64,000 nt of DNA from Azonexus fungiphilus (GTDB taxonomy: Bacteria; Pseudomonadota; Gammaproteobacteria; Burkholderiales; Rhodocyclaceae). Location of the stretch: the NCBI RefSeq assembly GCF_003634965.1, contig NZ_RBXP01000020.1, positions 1 through 64,000 on the forward strand, read 5' to 3'. The translations under genes and the position numbers were made by a program. The notes below the pieces were generated by a model that had not been told where the DNA came from, searched no databases, and saw only the letters and a program-made list of their open reading frames with translations. Position 1 is the first letter of the stretch. Each line of letters starts with the position of its first letter. Below are positions 28,622-39,955 of this stretch, piece after piece.

Positions 28622-29569
28622 TCAGGGAATGGCGACGGCGGCGAGCAGGGCGTCGATGTCGCTGGCAGTCGCCGGGCCGCCGCCCTGGTCCGAGTGCAGG
28701 CGATGGCGGGCGACCGCCGGGAAGACTGCCTGCACGTCGTCGGGCAGGACCAGGTCGCGGCCGGCCAGCCAGGCCCAGGCGCGCGCGGCGGCAAGCAGCG
28801 CCAGCCCGGCGCGCGGCGACAGCCCGTGGCGGAAGGCCGGCGTGTTGCGGCTGGCCTCGACCAGGGCCTGGACGTAGTCGATCAGCGCCGGCGCCGCGTG
28901 CAGGCCGGCAATCTCGGCCTGCAGCGCGGGCAGGTCGGCCGGCGCCAGCAATGGCGTCAGGGCTTCGCTGGCGGTGCGCCGGCCGCCGGCGGCGAGCAGT
29001 TCGCGTTCGGCGTCGCGGCTGGGATAGCCGATCTCGATGCGCATCAGGAAGCGGTCGAGCTGCGATTCGGGCAGCGGGAAGGTGCCGATCTGGTGGGTCG
29101 GGTTCTGGGTCGCGATGACGAAGAACGGCGAGGGCAGCGGCCGCGTCTCGCCCTCGCAGGTGACCTGGCCTTCCTCCATTGCCTCGAGCAGCGCGCTCTG
29201 CGTCTTCGGCGTCGCCCGGTTGATTTCGTCGGCCAGGACCAGTTGCGCGAAGACCGGCCCGGGCACGAAGCGGAAGCCGGCGCTGCTGCGGTCGAACACC
29301 GAAACGCCGGTGATGTCGGCGGGCAGCAGGTCGGCGGTGAACTGGATGCGGGCGAACTGCAGTCCGAGCAGGCGGGCCAGGGTGTGCGCCAGCGTCGTCT
29401 TGCCGAGGCCGGGCAGGTCCTCGATCAGCAGGTGGCCACCGGCGAGCAGGCAGGCGGCGGCCAGCCGGACTTCGTGCGCCTTGCCGAGGATGATCCGGTT
29501 GGCGGCATCGAGGACGGGCACGAAGGCGTGCGGTCGACTGCCCAGCGAGGGGATTTTTGTGGTGGTCAT
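28622..29569 (-). CDS. MoxR-family AAA+ ATPase
   Basis: A 315-residue AAA+ chaperone-like ATPase. Walker A is LLIEDLPGLGKTTLAHTLA and Walker B LVLADEINRATPKTQSALLEAMEE. Sensor 1 lies in FFVIATQNPTHQIGTFPLPESQLDRFLMRI and a lid domain follows. MoxR ATPases remodel or insert cofactors into partner proteins carrying vWA/DUF58 domains. It heads the minus-strand operon and is divergent from the deacetylase-like gene, 122 bases away. Confidence 0.93.
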   Translation of the reverse strand: MTTTKIPSLGSRPHAFVPVLDAANRIILGKAHEVRLAAACLLAGGHLLIEDLPGLGKTTLAHTLARLLGLQFARIQFTADLLPADITGVSVFDRSSAGFRFVPGPVFAQLVLADEINRATPKTQSALLEAMEEGQVTCEGETRPLPSPFFVIATQNPTHQIGTFPLPESQLDRFLMRIEIGYPSRDAERELLAAGGRRTASEALTPLLAPADLPALQAEIAGLHAAPALIDYVQALVEASRNTPAFRHGLSPRAGLALLAAARAWAWLAGRDLVLPDDVQAVFPAVARHRLHSDQGGGPATASDIDALLAAVAIP

Positions 29570-29691
29570 GCAGCTTTCCGTCAGGGGAGGCAGTTGCCCG
29601 TCATTCTAATGCTTGAAGCGCCTTGCGAAATAAGACGATAATGATTCTTCGACGAGCGCCCGCCAGGCGCCGCTTCGCAGAGAGAGAACAA

Positions 29692-30618
29692 GTGACGACC
29701 ACTGCCTTCATCACCCATCGCGACTGCCAGTTGCACGACATGGGGACGCATCACCCGGAATGCCCGCAACGTCTGACCGCCATCAACGATCACCTGATCG
29801 CCCAGGGCATCGACGCCTATTTCGTGTACTACGACGCGCCGCTGGCCACCTTCGAACAGCTGCTGCGCGTCCATCCGGCCTCGCATCTCGAACGCATCAA
29901 GCGCGCCTCGCCGGAAATGGGGATCGTCCATCTCGATCCCGACACCGCGATGAATCCGCATACCTGGCAGGCGGCCCTGCGTGCCGCCGGCGCCGGTTGC
30001 ATGGCGGTGGACCTGGTGGTCGGCGGTGAATGCGAGAATGCCTTCTGTGCCGTCCGCCCGCCCGGCCATCACGCCGAGAAGGCAACGCCGATGGGCTTCT
30101 GCTTCTTCAACAATGTCGGCGTCGCGGCCATGCACGCGATCAAGGCGCACGGGCTTGAGCGCGTCGCCATCATCGATTTCGACGTGCACCACGGCAACGG
30201 TACCGAGGACTGCTTCGCCGGTAACGATCAGGTGCTGATGTGCAGCATCTTCCAGCATCCCTTCTATCCCTATTCGGGGACCGACAAGCCGGCCGCCAAC
30301 ATGTGCAACGTGCCGCTGGCCGCCGGTTGCGGCGGCGAGGAGTTCCGCGATGCCGTGCTCCAGGTGTGGACGCCGCGGCTCAAGGAGTTCCAGCCGCAGA
30401 TGATCTTCATCTCGGCCGGTTTCGATGGTCACTACGAGGACGACATGGGCGGCCTCAAGCTGGTCGAGAAGGATTTCGCCTGGTGTACCGACCACCTCAA
30501 GAAGCTGGCCGCCGAAATGTGCGGCAAGCGCATCGTCTCGATGCTCGAGGGCGGCTACGTGATGACCTCGCTGGCGCGCAGCGTCGGCGCCCACCTGCGG
30601 GTGCTGGCCGATCTCTGA
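29692..30618 (+). CDS. Histone deacetylase-family amidohydrolase, GTG start
   Basis: A 308-residue zinc deacylase of the HDAC superfamily. The active-site sequences are RPPGHHAEKATPMGFCFFNNVGVAA, IIDFDVHHGNGTED (zinc Asp and His), ISAGFDGHYEDDMGGL and LEGGYVMTSLARS. Bacterial members deacetylate polyamines, acetoin-pathway proteins or other acyl-lysines; the substrate is unknown. I chose GTG at 29692 with AGAGAG before it. An upstream ATG at 29641 lies on a likely -10 box (GATAAT, 29637-29642, with TTGAAG 18 bases before), so it would be untranslated. Confidence 0.88.
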   Translation: MTTTAFITHRDCQLHDMGTHHPECPQRLTAINDHLIAQGIDAYFVYYDAPLATFEQLLRVHPASHLERIKRASPEMGIVHLDPDTAMNPHTWQAALRAAGAGCMAVDLVVGGECENAFCAVRPPGHHAEKATPMGFCFFNNVGVAAMHAIKAHGLERVAIIDFDVHHGNGTEDCFAGNDQVLMCSIFQHPFYPYSGTDKPAANMCNVPLAAGCGGEEFRDAVLQVWTPRLKEFQPQMIFISAGFDGHYEDDMGGLKLVEKDFAWCTDHLKKLAAEMCGKRIVSMLEGGYVMTSLARSVGAHLRVLADL

Positions 30619-30629
30619 CGGCGTCTTCC

Positions 30630-30658
30630 TTGGGAAAAAGGGCGGGCTGGGGTAAAAT
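30630..30658 (+). promoter_or_regulatory. Promoter of lysC
   Basis: TTGGGA and TAAAAT are 17 bases apart, about 45 bases before the lysC ATG. I see no lysine riboswitch in the short leader. Confidence 0.65.
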
Positions 30659-30703
30659 CCGGCCCTCATTTTTCGTGTTTCCAACGTTTTTACGGATGAA
30701 TCC

Positions 30704-31924
30704 ATGGCGTTGATTGTTCAGAAGTACGGCGGCACTTCCGTCGCCAATCCCGAGCGCATCAAGAATGTCGCCCGGCGCATCGCCCGCTTCAAGGCGCAGG
30801 GTCACCAGATCGTCGTCGTCGTCTCGGCGATGAGCGGCGAAACCAACAAGCTGATCGCACTGGCCAAGGAAATGCAGGCGGTCCCGGATCCGCGCGAACT
30901 CGACGCGGTGGTGTGCACCGGCGAACAGGTCACCACCGGCCTGCTGGCCATGGGCCTCAAGGCCATCGGTGTCGATGCCAGGAGCTATACCGGCGCCCAG
31001 GTCAAGGTCCTGACCGACAGCACCTTCACCAAGGCGCGCATCCTGTCGATCGACGAAGCCAACATCCGTCGCGATCTCGATGCCGGCAAGGTGGTCATCG
31101 TCGCCGGCTTCCAGGGTGTGGACGCCGACGGCAACATCACCACGCTCGGCCGTGGCGGTTCCGATACCTCCGGCGTGGCGCTGGCCGCGGCGCTGAAGGC
31201 CGACGAATGCCAGATCTACACCGACGTCGATGGCGTCTATACGACCGATCCGCGCGTCGTGCCGGAAGCCAAGAAACTCGACACCATCACCTTCGAGGAA
31301 ATGCTGGAAATGGCCAGCCTCGGCTCCAAGGTGCTGCAGATCCGCTCGGTCGAGTTCGCCGGCAAGTACAAGGTCAAACTGCGCGTGCTGTCCAGCTTCC
31401 AGGATGAAGGCGAGGGCACGCTGATTACTGTTGAGGAAGACAAGAACATGGAACAACCGATCATTTCCGGTATCGCCTTCAATCGCGACGAAGCCAAGCT
31501 GACCATGCTCGGCGTTCCGGATACCCCGGGCATTGCCTACCAGATCCTCGGCTCGATCGCCGACGCCAACATCGACGTCGACATGATCATCCAGAACGTC
31601 GGCCACGACGGCACCACCGATTTCTCCTTCACGGTCAACCGCGGCGACTACGCCAAGGCCCAGGGCATCCTGGAAACCGTCAAGCAGAAGCTGGGCGCCC
31701 GTGAAGTCACCGGCGACAACAAAATCTGCAAGGTCTCCGCCGTCGGCGTCGGCATGCGTTCGCACCCGGGCGTTGCCTCGAAGATGTTCAAGGCCCTGGC
31801 CGACGAAGGCATCAACATCCAGATGATTTCGACTTCCGAAATCAAGATTTCCGTCGTTCTCGACGAGAAGTACCTGGAGCTCGCCGTGCGCGTGCTGCAC
31901 CGGACCTTCGGTCTGGATCAGTAA
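30704..31924 (+). CDS. lysC: Aspartate kinase
   Basis: A 406-residue kinase that phosphorylates aspartate, the first step towards lysine, threonine and methionine. The N-terminus IVQKYGGTSVANPERI and TLGRGGSDTSGVALAAALKADECQIYTDVDGVYTTDPR form the catalytic domain. Two ACT repeats follow from about residue 260 (PGIAYQILGSIADANIDVDMI and ADEGINIQMISTSEIKISVVL) and bind feedback inhibitors. Length matches the single-domain betaproteobacterial form. It is followed by tRNA-Ser with its own promoter. Confidence 0.97.
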   Translation: MALIVQKYGGTSVANPERIKNVARRIARFKAQGHQIVVVVSAMSGETNKLIALAKEMQAVPDPRELDAVVCTGEQVTTGLLAMGLKAIGVDARSYTGAQVKVLTDSTFTKARILSIDEANIRRDLDAGKVVIVAGFQGVDADGNITTLGRGGSDTSGVALAAALKADECQIYTDVDGVYTTDPRVVPEAKKLDTITFEEMLEMASLGSKVLQIRSVEFAGKYKVKLRVLSSFQDEGEGTLITVEEDKNMEQPIISGIAFNRDEAKLTMLGVPDTPGIAYQILGSIADANIDVDMIIQNVGHDGTTDFSFTVNRGDYAKAQGILETVKQKLGAREVTGDNKICKVSAVGVGMRSHPGVASKMFKALADEGINIQMISTSEIKISVVLDEKYLELAVRVLHRTFGLDQ

Positions 31925-31928
31925 AGGT

Positions 31929-31957
31929 TTGACCAAAGGGCGCCGAGGCATTATCAT
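31929..31957 (+). promoter_or_regulatory. Promoter of tRNA-Ser
   Basis: TTGACC and TATCAT are separated by 17 bases, 20 bases upstream of the tRNA 5' end and just after the lysC stop. Confidence 0.7.
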
Positions 31958-31977
31958 CCGCGCCTCATTGCAGTTCG

Positions 31978-32071
31978 GGAGACGTGGCCGAGAGGTCGAA
32001 GGCACTCCCCTGCTAAGGGAGCATACGCGCTAAAACGTGTATCGAGGGTTCGAATCCCTCCGTCTCCGCCA
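31978..32071 (+). tRNA. tRNA-Ser(GCU)
   Basis: The acceptor arms GGAGACG and CGTCTCC pair perfectly. The anticodon arm CTCCC-CTGCTAA-GGGAG gives GCU. A long variable arm (ATACGCGCTAAAACGTGTAT) marks a class II serine tRNA. CCA is encoded. Confidence 0.97.
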
Positions 32072-32104
32072 GTACGCTGGTGGTCGACTGCGATGGAAGG
32101 AAAG

Positions 32105-32128
32105 CCCCGGTGATCCGGGGTTTTTTTT
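32105..32128 (+). terminator. Rho-independent terminator after tRNA-Ser
   Basis: CCCCGG and CCGGGG form a stem with loop TGAT, followed by eight T. Confidence 0.92.
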
Positions 32129-33764
<1,636 letters not shown>

Positions 33765-33766
33765 GC

Positions 33767-34981
33767 ATGGGGCTGCGTTCCTGGCTCGACAGCATCGAGC
33801 ACCATTTCCACAAGGGCGGCAAGTACGAGAACTGGTATGCGCTTTACGAAGCCGTCGATACCGCACTCTACAAGCCGGCCAATGTGACCCGGACGACCGC
33901 CCATGTGCGCGACGGCCTGGACCTCAAGCGGATGATGATCACCGTCTGGCTGTGCACTTTCCCGGCGATGTTCTTCGGCATGTGGAACGTCGGCTTCCAG
34001 GCCAATACGGTTTTTGCCGCCAACCCGGAACTGCTCGCCGCCCAGGACAACTGGCGGCTGGCCCTGATCGCGCTGTTTGCCGGTTTCAACCCGGGCAGCG
34101 TCTGGGACAACCTGGTGCACGGCGCCGCCTACTTCCTGCCGATCTACGCCGTCACCTTCATCGTCGGCGGCTTCTGGGAAGTCCTGTTTGCGGCGATCCG
34201 CAAGCACGAGGTCAACGAGGGCTTCTTCGTCACCTCGGTGCTGTTCGCGCTCACCCTGCCGCCCTCGATTCCCTTGTGGCAGGTGGCGCTCGGCATCAGT
34301 TTCGGCGTCGTCATCGCCAAGGAAGTTTTCGGCGGTACCGGCAAGAACTTCCTCAACCCGGCGCTGGCCGGCCGTGCCTTCCTGTTCTTCGCCTATCCGG
34401 CGCAGATCTCGGGCGACGCGGTGTGGGTGGCGGTCGACGGCTTCACCGGCGCGACGCCGCTGGCGGTTGCCGCGGCCGGCGGGATCGAGGCGGTGATGGC
34501 CGGCGGCCTGAGCTGGACGAATGCCTTCTTCGGCCAGTTGCCCGGCTCGATCGGTGAAACCAGCACGCTCGCCATCCTGTTCGGCGGTGCCGTGCTGCTG
34601 GTGATGAAGATCGCCTCCTGGCGCATCGTCGCTGGCGTCATGCTCGGCATGGTCGCGACCAGCCTGCTGCTCAACGGTATCGGTTCGGCGACCAATCCGA
34701 TGTTCGCGATGCCGTGGTACTGGCACCTGGTCGTCGGTGGTTTCGCCTTCGGCATGATGTTCATGGCTACCGACCCGGTGTCGGCGTCGATGACCAACAC
34801 CGGCAAATGGATTTTCGGTGCCTTGATCGGCCTGATGGTGGTGCTCATCCGCGTCGTCAATCCGGCATTCCCCGAGGGCATGATGCTGGCGATCCTGTTC
34901 GCCAACCTCTGTGCCCCCTTGATCGACCACTTCGTGGTTACGGCCAACATCAAGCGGAGGGCGGCGCGCCATGTCCAGTAA
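33767..34981 (+). CDS. nqrB: Na+-translocating NADH-quinone reductase subunit B
   Basis: A 404-residue membrane protein with about ten helices that forms the sodium channel with a covalently bound FMN. The flavinylated threonine is in [11 protein letters not shown] (about residue 230). It also contains [16 protein letters not shown] and [17 protein letters not shown]. The ATG at 33767 follows AAGGAGG; an in-frame TTG 6 bases earlier is less likely. The flavin transferase ApbE needed to attach FMN is not encoded in this window. Confidence 0.97.
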   Translation: MGLRSWLDSIEHHFHKGGKYENWYALYEAVDTALYKPANVTRTTAHVRDGLDLKRMMITVWLCTFPAMFFGMWNVGFQANTVFAANPELLAAQDNWRLALIALFAGFNPGSVWDNLVHGAAYFLPIYAVTFIVGGFWEVLFAAIRKHEVNEGFFVTSVLFALTLPPSIPLWQVALGISFGVVIAKEVFGGTGKNFLNPALAGRAFLFFAYPAQISGDAVWVAVDGFTGATPLAVAAAGGIEAVMAGGLSWTNAFFGQLPGSIGETSTLAILFGGAVLLVMKIASWRIVAGVMLGMVATSLLLNGIGSATNPMFAMPWYWHLVVGGFAFGMMFMATDPVSASMTNTGKWIFGALIGLMVVLIRVVNPAFPEGMMLAILFANLCAPLIDHFVVTANIKRRAARHVQ

Positions 34982-35756
34982 CAAAGAATCCACCAGCCGC
35001 ACGCTGCTGGTTGCCCTGACCGTCAGCCTGGTGGCTGCGGTCTTCGTCGCCGGCGCGGCGGTTTCGCTGAAACCGGTGCAGGTCGAGAACCGTCTGCTCG
35101 ACAAGCAGCGCAGCATCCTGTCGATCGCCGGCCTCGGTGACGAGCTGAGCTCGGCCCAGGTCAAGGACTTGTTCAACAGCCGGATCAAGGCGCGTGTCGT
35201 CGACCTGGCGACCGGCGACTACGCCGAGGGCTTCGACCCGGTCAGCTTCGATCCGCTGAAGGCGGCGCGCGACCCGAAAACCTCGAAGGCGCTCAGTGGC
35301 GATCAGGACAAGGCGCTGATCAAGCGGCGCGAACAGTACACCACGGTGTACATGGTCGAGCAGGACGGCAAGATCGCATCGCTGATCCTGCCGATCCGCG
35401 GCTATGGCCTGTGGTCGACGCTGCACGGCTTCCTTGCCCTGAAGGCCGATCTCAACACCGTGGTCGGTCTCGGCTTTTATCAGCATGCCGAAACCCCGGG
35501 TCTCGGCGGCGAGGTCGACAATCCGAAATGGAAAGCGCTGTGGCCCGGCAAGACGCTGTTCGACGATGCCGGCAAGCCGATCATCAAGGTGGTCAAGGGT
35601 GGTGTCGATCCGGCCAGTCCGGATGCCGGCCACCAGGTCGATGCATTGGCCGGCGCGACGCTGACCAGTAACGGTGTCGACAAGCTGCTGCAGTTCTGGC
35701 TCGGCGAGCAGGGCTTCGGGCCCTATCTCGCGAAATTGCGTCAACAGGGGGTGTGA
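34971..35756 (+). CDS. nqrC: Na+-translocating NADH-quinone reductase subunit C
   Basis: A 261-residue protein with one N-terminal helix ([21 protein letters not shown]) and a periplasmic FMN-binding domain. The flavin attachment threonine is in [15 protein letters not shown] near residue 227. [17 protein letters not shown] and [16 protein letters not shown] are family motifs. It overlaps nqrB by 11 bases and abuts nqrD. Confidence 0.97.
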   Translation: MSSNKESTSRTLLVALTVSLVAAVFVAGAAVSLKPVQVENRLLDKQRSILSIAGLGDELSSAQVKDLFNSRIKARVVDLATGDYAEGFDPVSFDPLKAARDPKTSKALSGDQDKALIKRREQYTTVYMVEQDGKIASLILPIRGYGLWSTLHGFLALKADLNTVVGLGFYQHAETPGLGGEVDNPKWKALWPGKTLFDDAGKPIIKVVKGGVDPASPDAGHQVDALAGATLTSNGVDKLLQFWLGEQGFGPYLAKLRQQGV

Positions 35757-35758
35757 GC

Positions 35759-36430
35759 GTGGCACAACAACCTACCGTCAAGGAAGTCCTGTTCAATCCG
35801 GTCTTCAACAACAATCCGATCGCACTGCAGATCCTCGGCATCTGCTCGGCGCTGGCCGTCACCTCCAACCTCAAGACGGCGCTGGTCATGGCCATCGCCC
35901 TGACGCTGGTGACCGCCTTCTCGAACCTGTTCATCTCGCTGATCCGGGCGCAGATTCCGGGTTCGATCCGGATGATCGTGCAGATGGTCATCATCGCCTC
36001 GCTGGTCATCGTCGTCGACCAGCTGCTGCGCGCCTATGCCTTCAGCCTGGCCAAGCAGCTGTCGGTGTTCGTCGGCCTGATCATCACCAACTGCATCGTC
36101 ATGGGCCGGGCCGAGGCCTTCGCCATGCAGAACCCGCCGCTGCTGTCCTTCTGGGACGGGATCGGCAACGGTCTGGGCTACAGCACGATGCTGGTCGCGC
36201 TCGGCGTCATCCGCGAACTGTTCGGTGCCGGCAAGCTGCTCGGCGTCGAGATCCTGCCGCTGATCAAGGACGGCGGCTGGTACCTGCCGAACGGCCTGCT
36301 GCTGCTGCCGCCGTCGGCCTTCTTCCTGATCGGCCTGTTCATCTGGGGGCTGCGTACCTGGAAGAAGAACCAGGTCGAGCCGGCAAGCTTCCGCATGGCG
36401 CCCCAGGTCAACGAAAGGGAGGCCTACTGA
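35759..36430 (+). CDS. nqrD: Na+-translocating NADH-quinone reductase subunit D
   Basis: A 223-residue, six-helix membrane subunit ([53 protein letters not shown]). With NqrE it coordinates an iron centre inside the membrane. I chose GTG at 35759 because the AGGGGG ribosome site at 35746-35751 is 7 bases away. An in-frame GTG at 35753 overlaps the nqrC stop but is too close to that site. Confidence 0.95.
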   Translation: MAQQPTVKEVLFNPVFNNNPIALQILGICSALAVTSNLKTALVMAIALTLVTAFSNLFISLIRAQIPGSIRMIVQMVIIASLVIVVDQLLRAYAFSLAKQLSVFVGLIITNCIVMGRAEAFAMQNPPLLSFWDGIGNGLGYSTMLVALGVIRELFGAGKLLGVEILPLIKDGGWYLPNGLLLLPPSAFFLIGLFIWGLRTWKKNQVEPASFRMAPQVNEREAY

Positions 36431-36431
36431 G

Positions 36432-37040
36432 ATGGAACACCTGCTGAGTCTTTTCGTCCGTTCCGTGTTCATCGAGAACATGGCGCTCTCCTTCTTCCTC
36501 GGGATGTGTTCGTTCATCGCCATCTCGAAGAAGGTCGAGACTGCCATCGGCCTCGGCATCGCCGTCGTCGTCGTCCAGGTGATCACGGTGCCGGCCAACA
36601 ACCTGGCCTACACCTACCTGCTGCGCGAAGGTGCGCTGGCCTGGGCCGGCATGCCCGATGTCGACCTGTCCTACCTCGGCCTGCTCACCTACATCGGCGT
36701 CATCGCGGCGATCGTCCAGATCCTCGAGATGCTGCTCGACAAGTACGTGCCCAGCCTGTACAACGCGCTCGGCATCTTCCTGCCGCTGATCACCGTCAAC
36801 TGCGTGATCATGGCCGGTTCGCTGTTCATGGTCGAACGCGACTACAACTTCTCGGAGAGCGTGGTTTACGGCTTCGGTTCCGGCGCCTCGTGGGCGCTGG
36901 CCATCGCGCTGCTCGCCGGCATCCGCGAGAAGCTGAAGTACAGCGACGTGCCCGCCGGCCTGCAGGGCCTGGGCATCACCTTCATCACCATCGGCCTGAT
37001 GTCGCTGGGCTTCATGTCCTTCTCGGGCATTCAACTCTAA
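36432..37040 (+). CDS. nqrE: Na+-translocating NADH-quinone reductase subunit E
   Basis: A 202-residue, six-helix paralogue of NqrD inserted in the opposite orientation. It starts [28 protein letters not shown] and contains [21 protein letters not shown], whose Cys helps hold the intramembrane iron centre. The ATG follows the nqrD stop by one base, and GGAGG precedes it. Confidence 0.97.
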   Translation: MEHLLSLFVRSVFIENMALSFFLGMCSFIAISKKVETAIGLGIAVVVVQVITVPANNLAYTYLLREGALAWAGMPDVDLSYLGLLTYIGVIAAIVQILEMLLDKYVPSLYNALGIFLPLITVNCVIMAGSLFMVERDYNFSESVVYGFGSGASWALAIALLAGIREKLKYSDVPAGLQGLGITFITIGLMSLGFMSFSGIQL

Positions 37041-37049
37041 GGGGCGGGA

Positions 37050-38276
37050 ATGAACATCCAGGAAATCCTGCTCGCCATCGGCATGTTCACCGGCATCGTG
37101 CTGGCGCTCGCGGTCTTCATCATCGCCGCCCGCGCCAAGCTGGTGTCGTCGGGCGATGTCGAGATCGAGATCAACGGCGAGCGCACCATCACCGTGCCGG
37201 CCGGCGGCAAGCTGTTGCAGACGCTGGCCTCGAACAACATCTTCCTGTCGTCGGCCTGCGGCGGCGGCGGTACCTGCGCCCAGTGCAAGTGCCAGGTGCA
37301 CGACGGCGGCGGCGAAATGCTGCCGACCGAGGAATCGCACTTCACCAAGCGCCAGGCCAAGGAAGGCTGGCGCCTGTCGTGCCAGACGCCGGTCAAGCAG
37401 AACATGAAGATCGAGGTGCCGGAAGAGGTCTTCGGCGTCAAGAAGTGGGAGTGCACGGTCGAGTCCAATCCGAACGTCGCCACCTTCATCAAGGAACTGA
37501 CGCTGCGCCTGCCGGAAGGCGAGAGCGTCGATTTCCGGGCCGGCGGCTACGTCCAGCTCGAATGCCCGGCGCACGTCGCCAACTACAAGGACTTCGACAT
37601 CCAGCCCGAATATCGCGGCGACTGGGACAAGTTCAACATGTGGCGTTTCGTGTCGAAGGTCGACGAGCCGGTCATCCGTGCCTACTCGATGGCCAACTAT
37701 CCGGAGGAGAAGGGCGTCGTCAAGTTCAACATCCGCGTCGCCTCGCCACCGCCGAACCGCGACGACATCCCGCCGGGCAAGATGTCGTCCTTCGTCTTCA
37801 ACCTCAAGCCGGGCGACAAGGTCACGGTCTATGGCCCGTTTGGCGAATTTTTCGCCCGCGACACCGAGGCCGAGATGGTCTTCATCGGCGGCGGCGCCGG
37901 CATGGCGCCGATGCGCTCGCACATCTTCGACCAGCTCAAGCGTCTCAAGTCGACGCGCAAGATCAGCTTCTGGTACGGCGCCCGCTCGATGCGCGAGGCC
38001 TTCTACGTCGAGGAATTCGACAAGCTGGCCGCCGAAAACCCGAACTTCAAGTGGCATCTGGCGCTGTCCGATCCCTTGCCGGAAGACAACTGGACCGGCT
38101 ACACCGGCTTCATCCACAACGTGCTCTACGAGAACTACCTGAAGGACCATCCGGCGCCCGAGGATTGCGAGTTCTACATGTGCGGGCCACCGATGATGAA
38201 CGCCGCGGTGATCAAGATGCTGCTCGATCTCGGCGTCGAGCGCGAGAACATCATGCTCGACGACTTCGGCGGCTGA
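37050..38276 (+). CDS. nqrF: Na+-translocating NADH-quinone reductase subunit F
   Basis: The 408-residue NADH-oxidising subunit. It has one N-terminal helix and a 2Fe-2S ferredoxin domain with [14 protein letters not shown] and the distal RLSCQ. A ferredoxin-reductase-like FAD domain (RAYSMANYP) and an NAD domain ([33 protein letters not shown]) follow. It takes hydride from NADH at the cytoplasmic face and starts the electron path through the pump. Confidence 0.97.
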   Translation: MNIQEILLAIGMFTGIVLALAVFIIAARAKLVSSGDVEIEINGERTITVPAGGKLLQTLASNNIFLSSACGGGGTCAQCKCQVHDGGGEMLPTEESHFTKRQAKEGWRLSCQTPVKQNMKIEVPEEVFGVKKWECTVESNPNVATFIKELTLRLPEGESVDFRAGGYVQLECPAHVANYKDFDIQPEYRGDWDKFNMWRFVSKVDEPVIRAYSMANYPEEKGVVKFNIRVASPPPNRDDIPPGKMSSFVFNLKPGDKVTVYGPFGEFFARDTEAEMVFIGGGAGMAPMRSHIFDQLKRLKSTRKISFWYGARSMREAFYVEEFDKLAAENPNFKWHLALSDPLPEDNWTGYTGFIHNVLYENYLKDHPAPEDCEFYMCGPPMMNAAVIKMLLDLGVERENIMLDDFGG

Positions 38277-38291
38277 GCGGCGGGGGGCACC

Positions 38292-38519
38292 ATGGAAACC
38301 TTCCTCGTCACTTTTGGCGTGATCGCCCTGCTGGTGCTGCTCATGGCCGTCGGCGTGATCTTCGGGCGCAAGCCGATCGCCGGCAGCTGCGGCGGCTACA
38401 AGGCGCTCGATCTCGATTGCGCGGCCGGTTGCAAGGAACCCTGTGAAAAGCGCCAGGCCAGGATGCAGGCAGAAGCCGATGCCCTGGCCAAGGCGCAAGC
38501 GGAGAACAAGGCATGCTGA
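38292..38519 (+). CDS. nqrM: Na+-NQR maturation factor NqrM
   Basis: A 75-residue protein with one N-terminal helix ([22 protein letters not shown]), then [11 protein letters not shown] and [13 protein letters not shown]. The GSCGG motif and cluster of cysteines identify NqrM (DUF539), shown in Vibrio to be needed to build the intramembrane iron site of NqrD/NqrE. It closes the nqr set and overlaps the CBS gene by 7 bases. Confidence 0.95.
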   Translation: METFLVTFGVIALLVLLMAVGVIFGRKPIAGSCGGYKALDLDCAAGCKEPCEKRQARMQAEADALAKAQAENKAC

Positions 38520-38908
38520 AATCGCTGCTGGTAAAAGACTACATGACCGCCGATCCCCTGGCGTTCACGCCGGAGATGGATGTCCTGACCGCGGTTCACC
38601 AACTGCTCGAACACCAGCTCAACGGGGCGCCGGTGGTTGATGCCCAGGGGCACCTGGTCGGCTATTTCTCGGAGCGCGACGGACTCAAGGTCGCGCTCAA
38701 CGCCTCCTACTACGAACAACCGGGCGGCCCGCTGGCGCAACACATGTCGCGCGACGTCGCGACGCTGGCCGCCGATGCCTCGATGGCCGATGCCGTCGAG
38801 CGCTTCGTCGGTCACCATTTTCACTGCTATCCGGTGGTCGACGGTGGACGACTGGTCGGCCAGCTGTCGCGGCGCGACGCGCTGAAGGCGCTGGAAAAGC
38901 TCTGGTAA
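38513..38908 (+). CDS. Tandem CBS domain protein
   Basis: A 131-residue protein made of two CBS domains. The first is [53 protein letters not shown]; the second has [53 protein letters not shown] pairs bind adenosine nucleotides and often regulate an associated protein. The 7-base overlap with nqrM suggests it is made with the pump and could sense energy charge. That link is an inference; stand-alone CBS proteins are common. Confidence 0.9.
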   Translation: MLKSLLVKDYMTADPLAFTPEMDVLTAVHQLLEHQLNGAPVVDAQGHLVGYFSERDGLKVALNASYYEQPGGPLAQHMSRDVATLAADASMADAVERFVGHHFHCYPVVDGGRLVGQLSRRDALKALEKLW

Positions 38909-38927
38909 GCGGCGCCGGCCGGCGGCC

Positions 38928-39803
38928 ATGAAAGCCCTTCGCCGCTTGCGCATCATCGGTGCCGCCAGCGGCATCGGCGCGCAGGATGCGGCCTGTGCCG
39001 ACGGCCCGGTCGCCTTCCATCGTTCGCAGGCCTGGCGCGAGCTGGCCGAGCATCCGGCGATCGACTGGGGGCGCACGCTGTTCGCCCCGGCCGCCGACGG
39101 GCAGGGGCGGAGCGCCCGCATTGCCGCGCTCTGCCGCCATCTCGCCGACGAAGTCGAGGCGACACTGGCGGCCGGTGACTTTCCCCTCGTCCTCGGCGGC
39201 GATCATTCGGTTGCGATCGGTACCTGGAGCGGGCTCGCGCGTTTTCTCGGGGTGCCGTCCGGCTTGCTCTGGATCGACGCCCACCTCGACAGCCACACCC
39301 CGGAAAGCAGCTATTCCGGCGCCGTACATGGCATGCCGCTGGCCTGTCTGCTCGGGCGCGGCGACAAGCGCCTGCTCGCCATCGGCCGGCCGGGGCCGCA
39401 GATCAGCGCCGCCCATACCGTCGTCCTCGGTGCCCGCAGCTACGAGCCGGAGGAACGCCAGTTCCTGGCGCAAGCCGGCGTGCGCGTGATCATGGCCGAG
39501 GAGATCGAAGCTCGCGGCTTTGCCGCCTGTCTCGACGAAGCCGCCGCCATCGTCGCCGCGGCGCCGGCCGGTTTCGGCGTCAGCCTCGACCTCGACGCGG
39601 TCGATCCGGCGCTGGCGCCCGGCGTCGGCAGTCCGGCACCGGACGGTCTGCTGGCCAGCGACCTGCTCACCGCCTGGCGTTGGCTGGCCGGGTTGCCCGG
39701 TCTGCGGGGGCTGGAAATCGTCGAGTACAACCCGGATCGCGACCGGCACGGGGCGACCGCCCAGCTGATTGCCGCCTTGCTGGCCGAGGCGGCGGCCGCC
39801 TGA
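38928..39803 (+). CDS. Arginase/ureohydrolase-fold enzyme with altered substrate pocket
   Basis: A 291-residue ureohydrolase. The manganese ligands are all present: GGDHS, DAHLDSH and SLDLDAVDP. The layout is arginase-like (DAHxD...TP...SG..HGMPL), not agmatinase-like. In human arginase I the loop DINTPLTTTSGNLHG uses Asn130 and Asn139 to bind the amino-acid end of arginine; here the loop reads DSHTPESSYSGAVHG, with His and Ala at those places. It may therefore act on another guanidino compound. It lies 19 bases after the CBS gene. A hairpin follows at 39811. Confidence 0.82.
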   Translation: MKALRRLRIIGAASGIGAQDAACADGPVAFHRSQAWRELAEHPAIDWGRTLFAPAADGQGRSARIAALCRHLADEVEATLAAGDFPLVLGGDHSVAIGTWSGLARFLGVPSGLLWIDAHLDSHTPESSYSGAVHGMPLACLLGRGDKRLLAIGRPGPQISAAHTVVLGARSYEPEERQFLAQAGVRVIMAEEIEARGFAACLDEAAAIVAAAPAGFGVSLDLDAVDPALAPGVGSPAPDGLLASDLLTAWRWLAGLPGLRGLEIVEYNPDRDRHGATAQLIAALLAEAAAA

Positions 39804-39810
39804 TTCGCCG

Positions 39811-39835
39811 AAATCCATTCTGGCGCAATGGATTT
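39811..39835. promoter_or_regulatory. Perfect 9 bp inverted repeat before the lipoprotein operon
   Basis: AAATCCATT and AATGGATTT flank CTGGCGC, 7 bases after the arginase-like gene stop. No T tract follows, so it is a poor terminator. It may be an operator or an mRNA-end stem for the upstream operon. The rest of the 152-base gap shows no clear promoter. Confidence 0.5.
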
Positions 39836-39955
39836 GCGCGCGACCCGCTTGCCTGATCAGGGGCGGATGACGGAGAATGCCCGGTCTGGCGAAAAATGAC
39901 CGTTGCAAGTCGTTCGCCCCGCCTTTCCCTTCCGCTGACCTTCAAGGAGCTGGCT

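Noticed and set aside
36506-38446. A 646-codon open frame across nqrE-nqrF on the plus strand
   Set aside because: It is out of frame with two clear nqr genes and ends in basic low-complexity sequence without domains.
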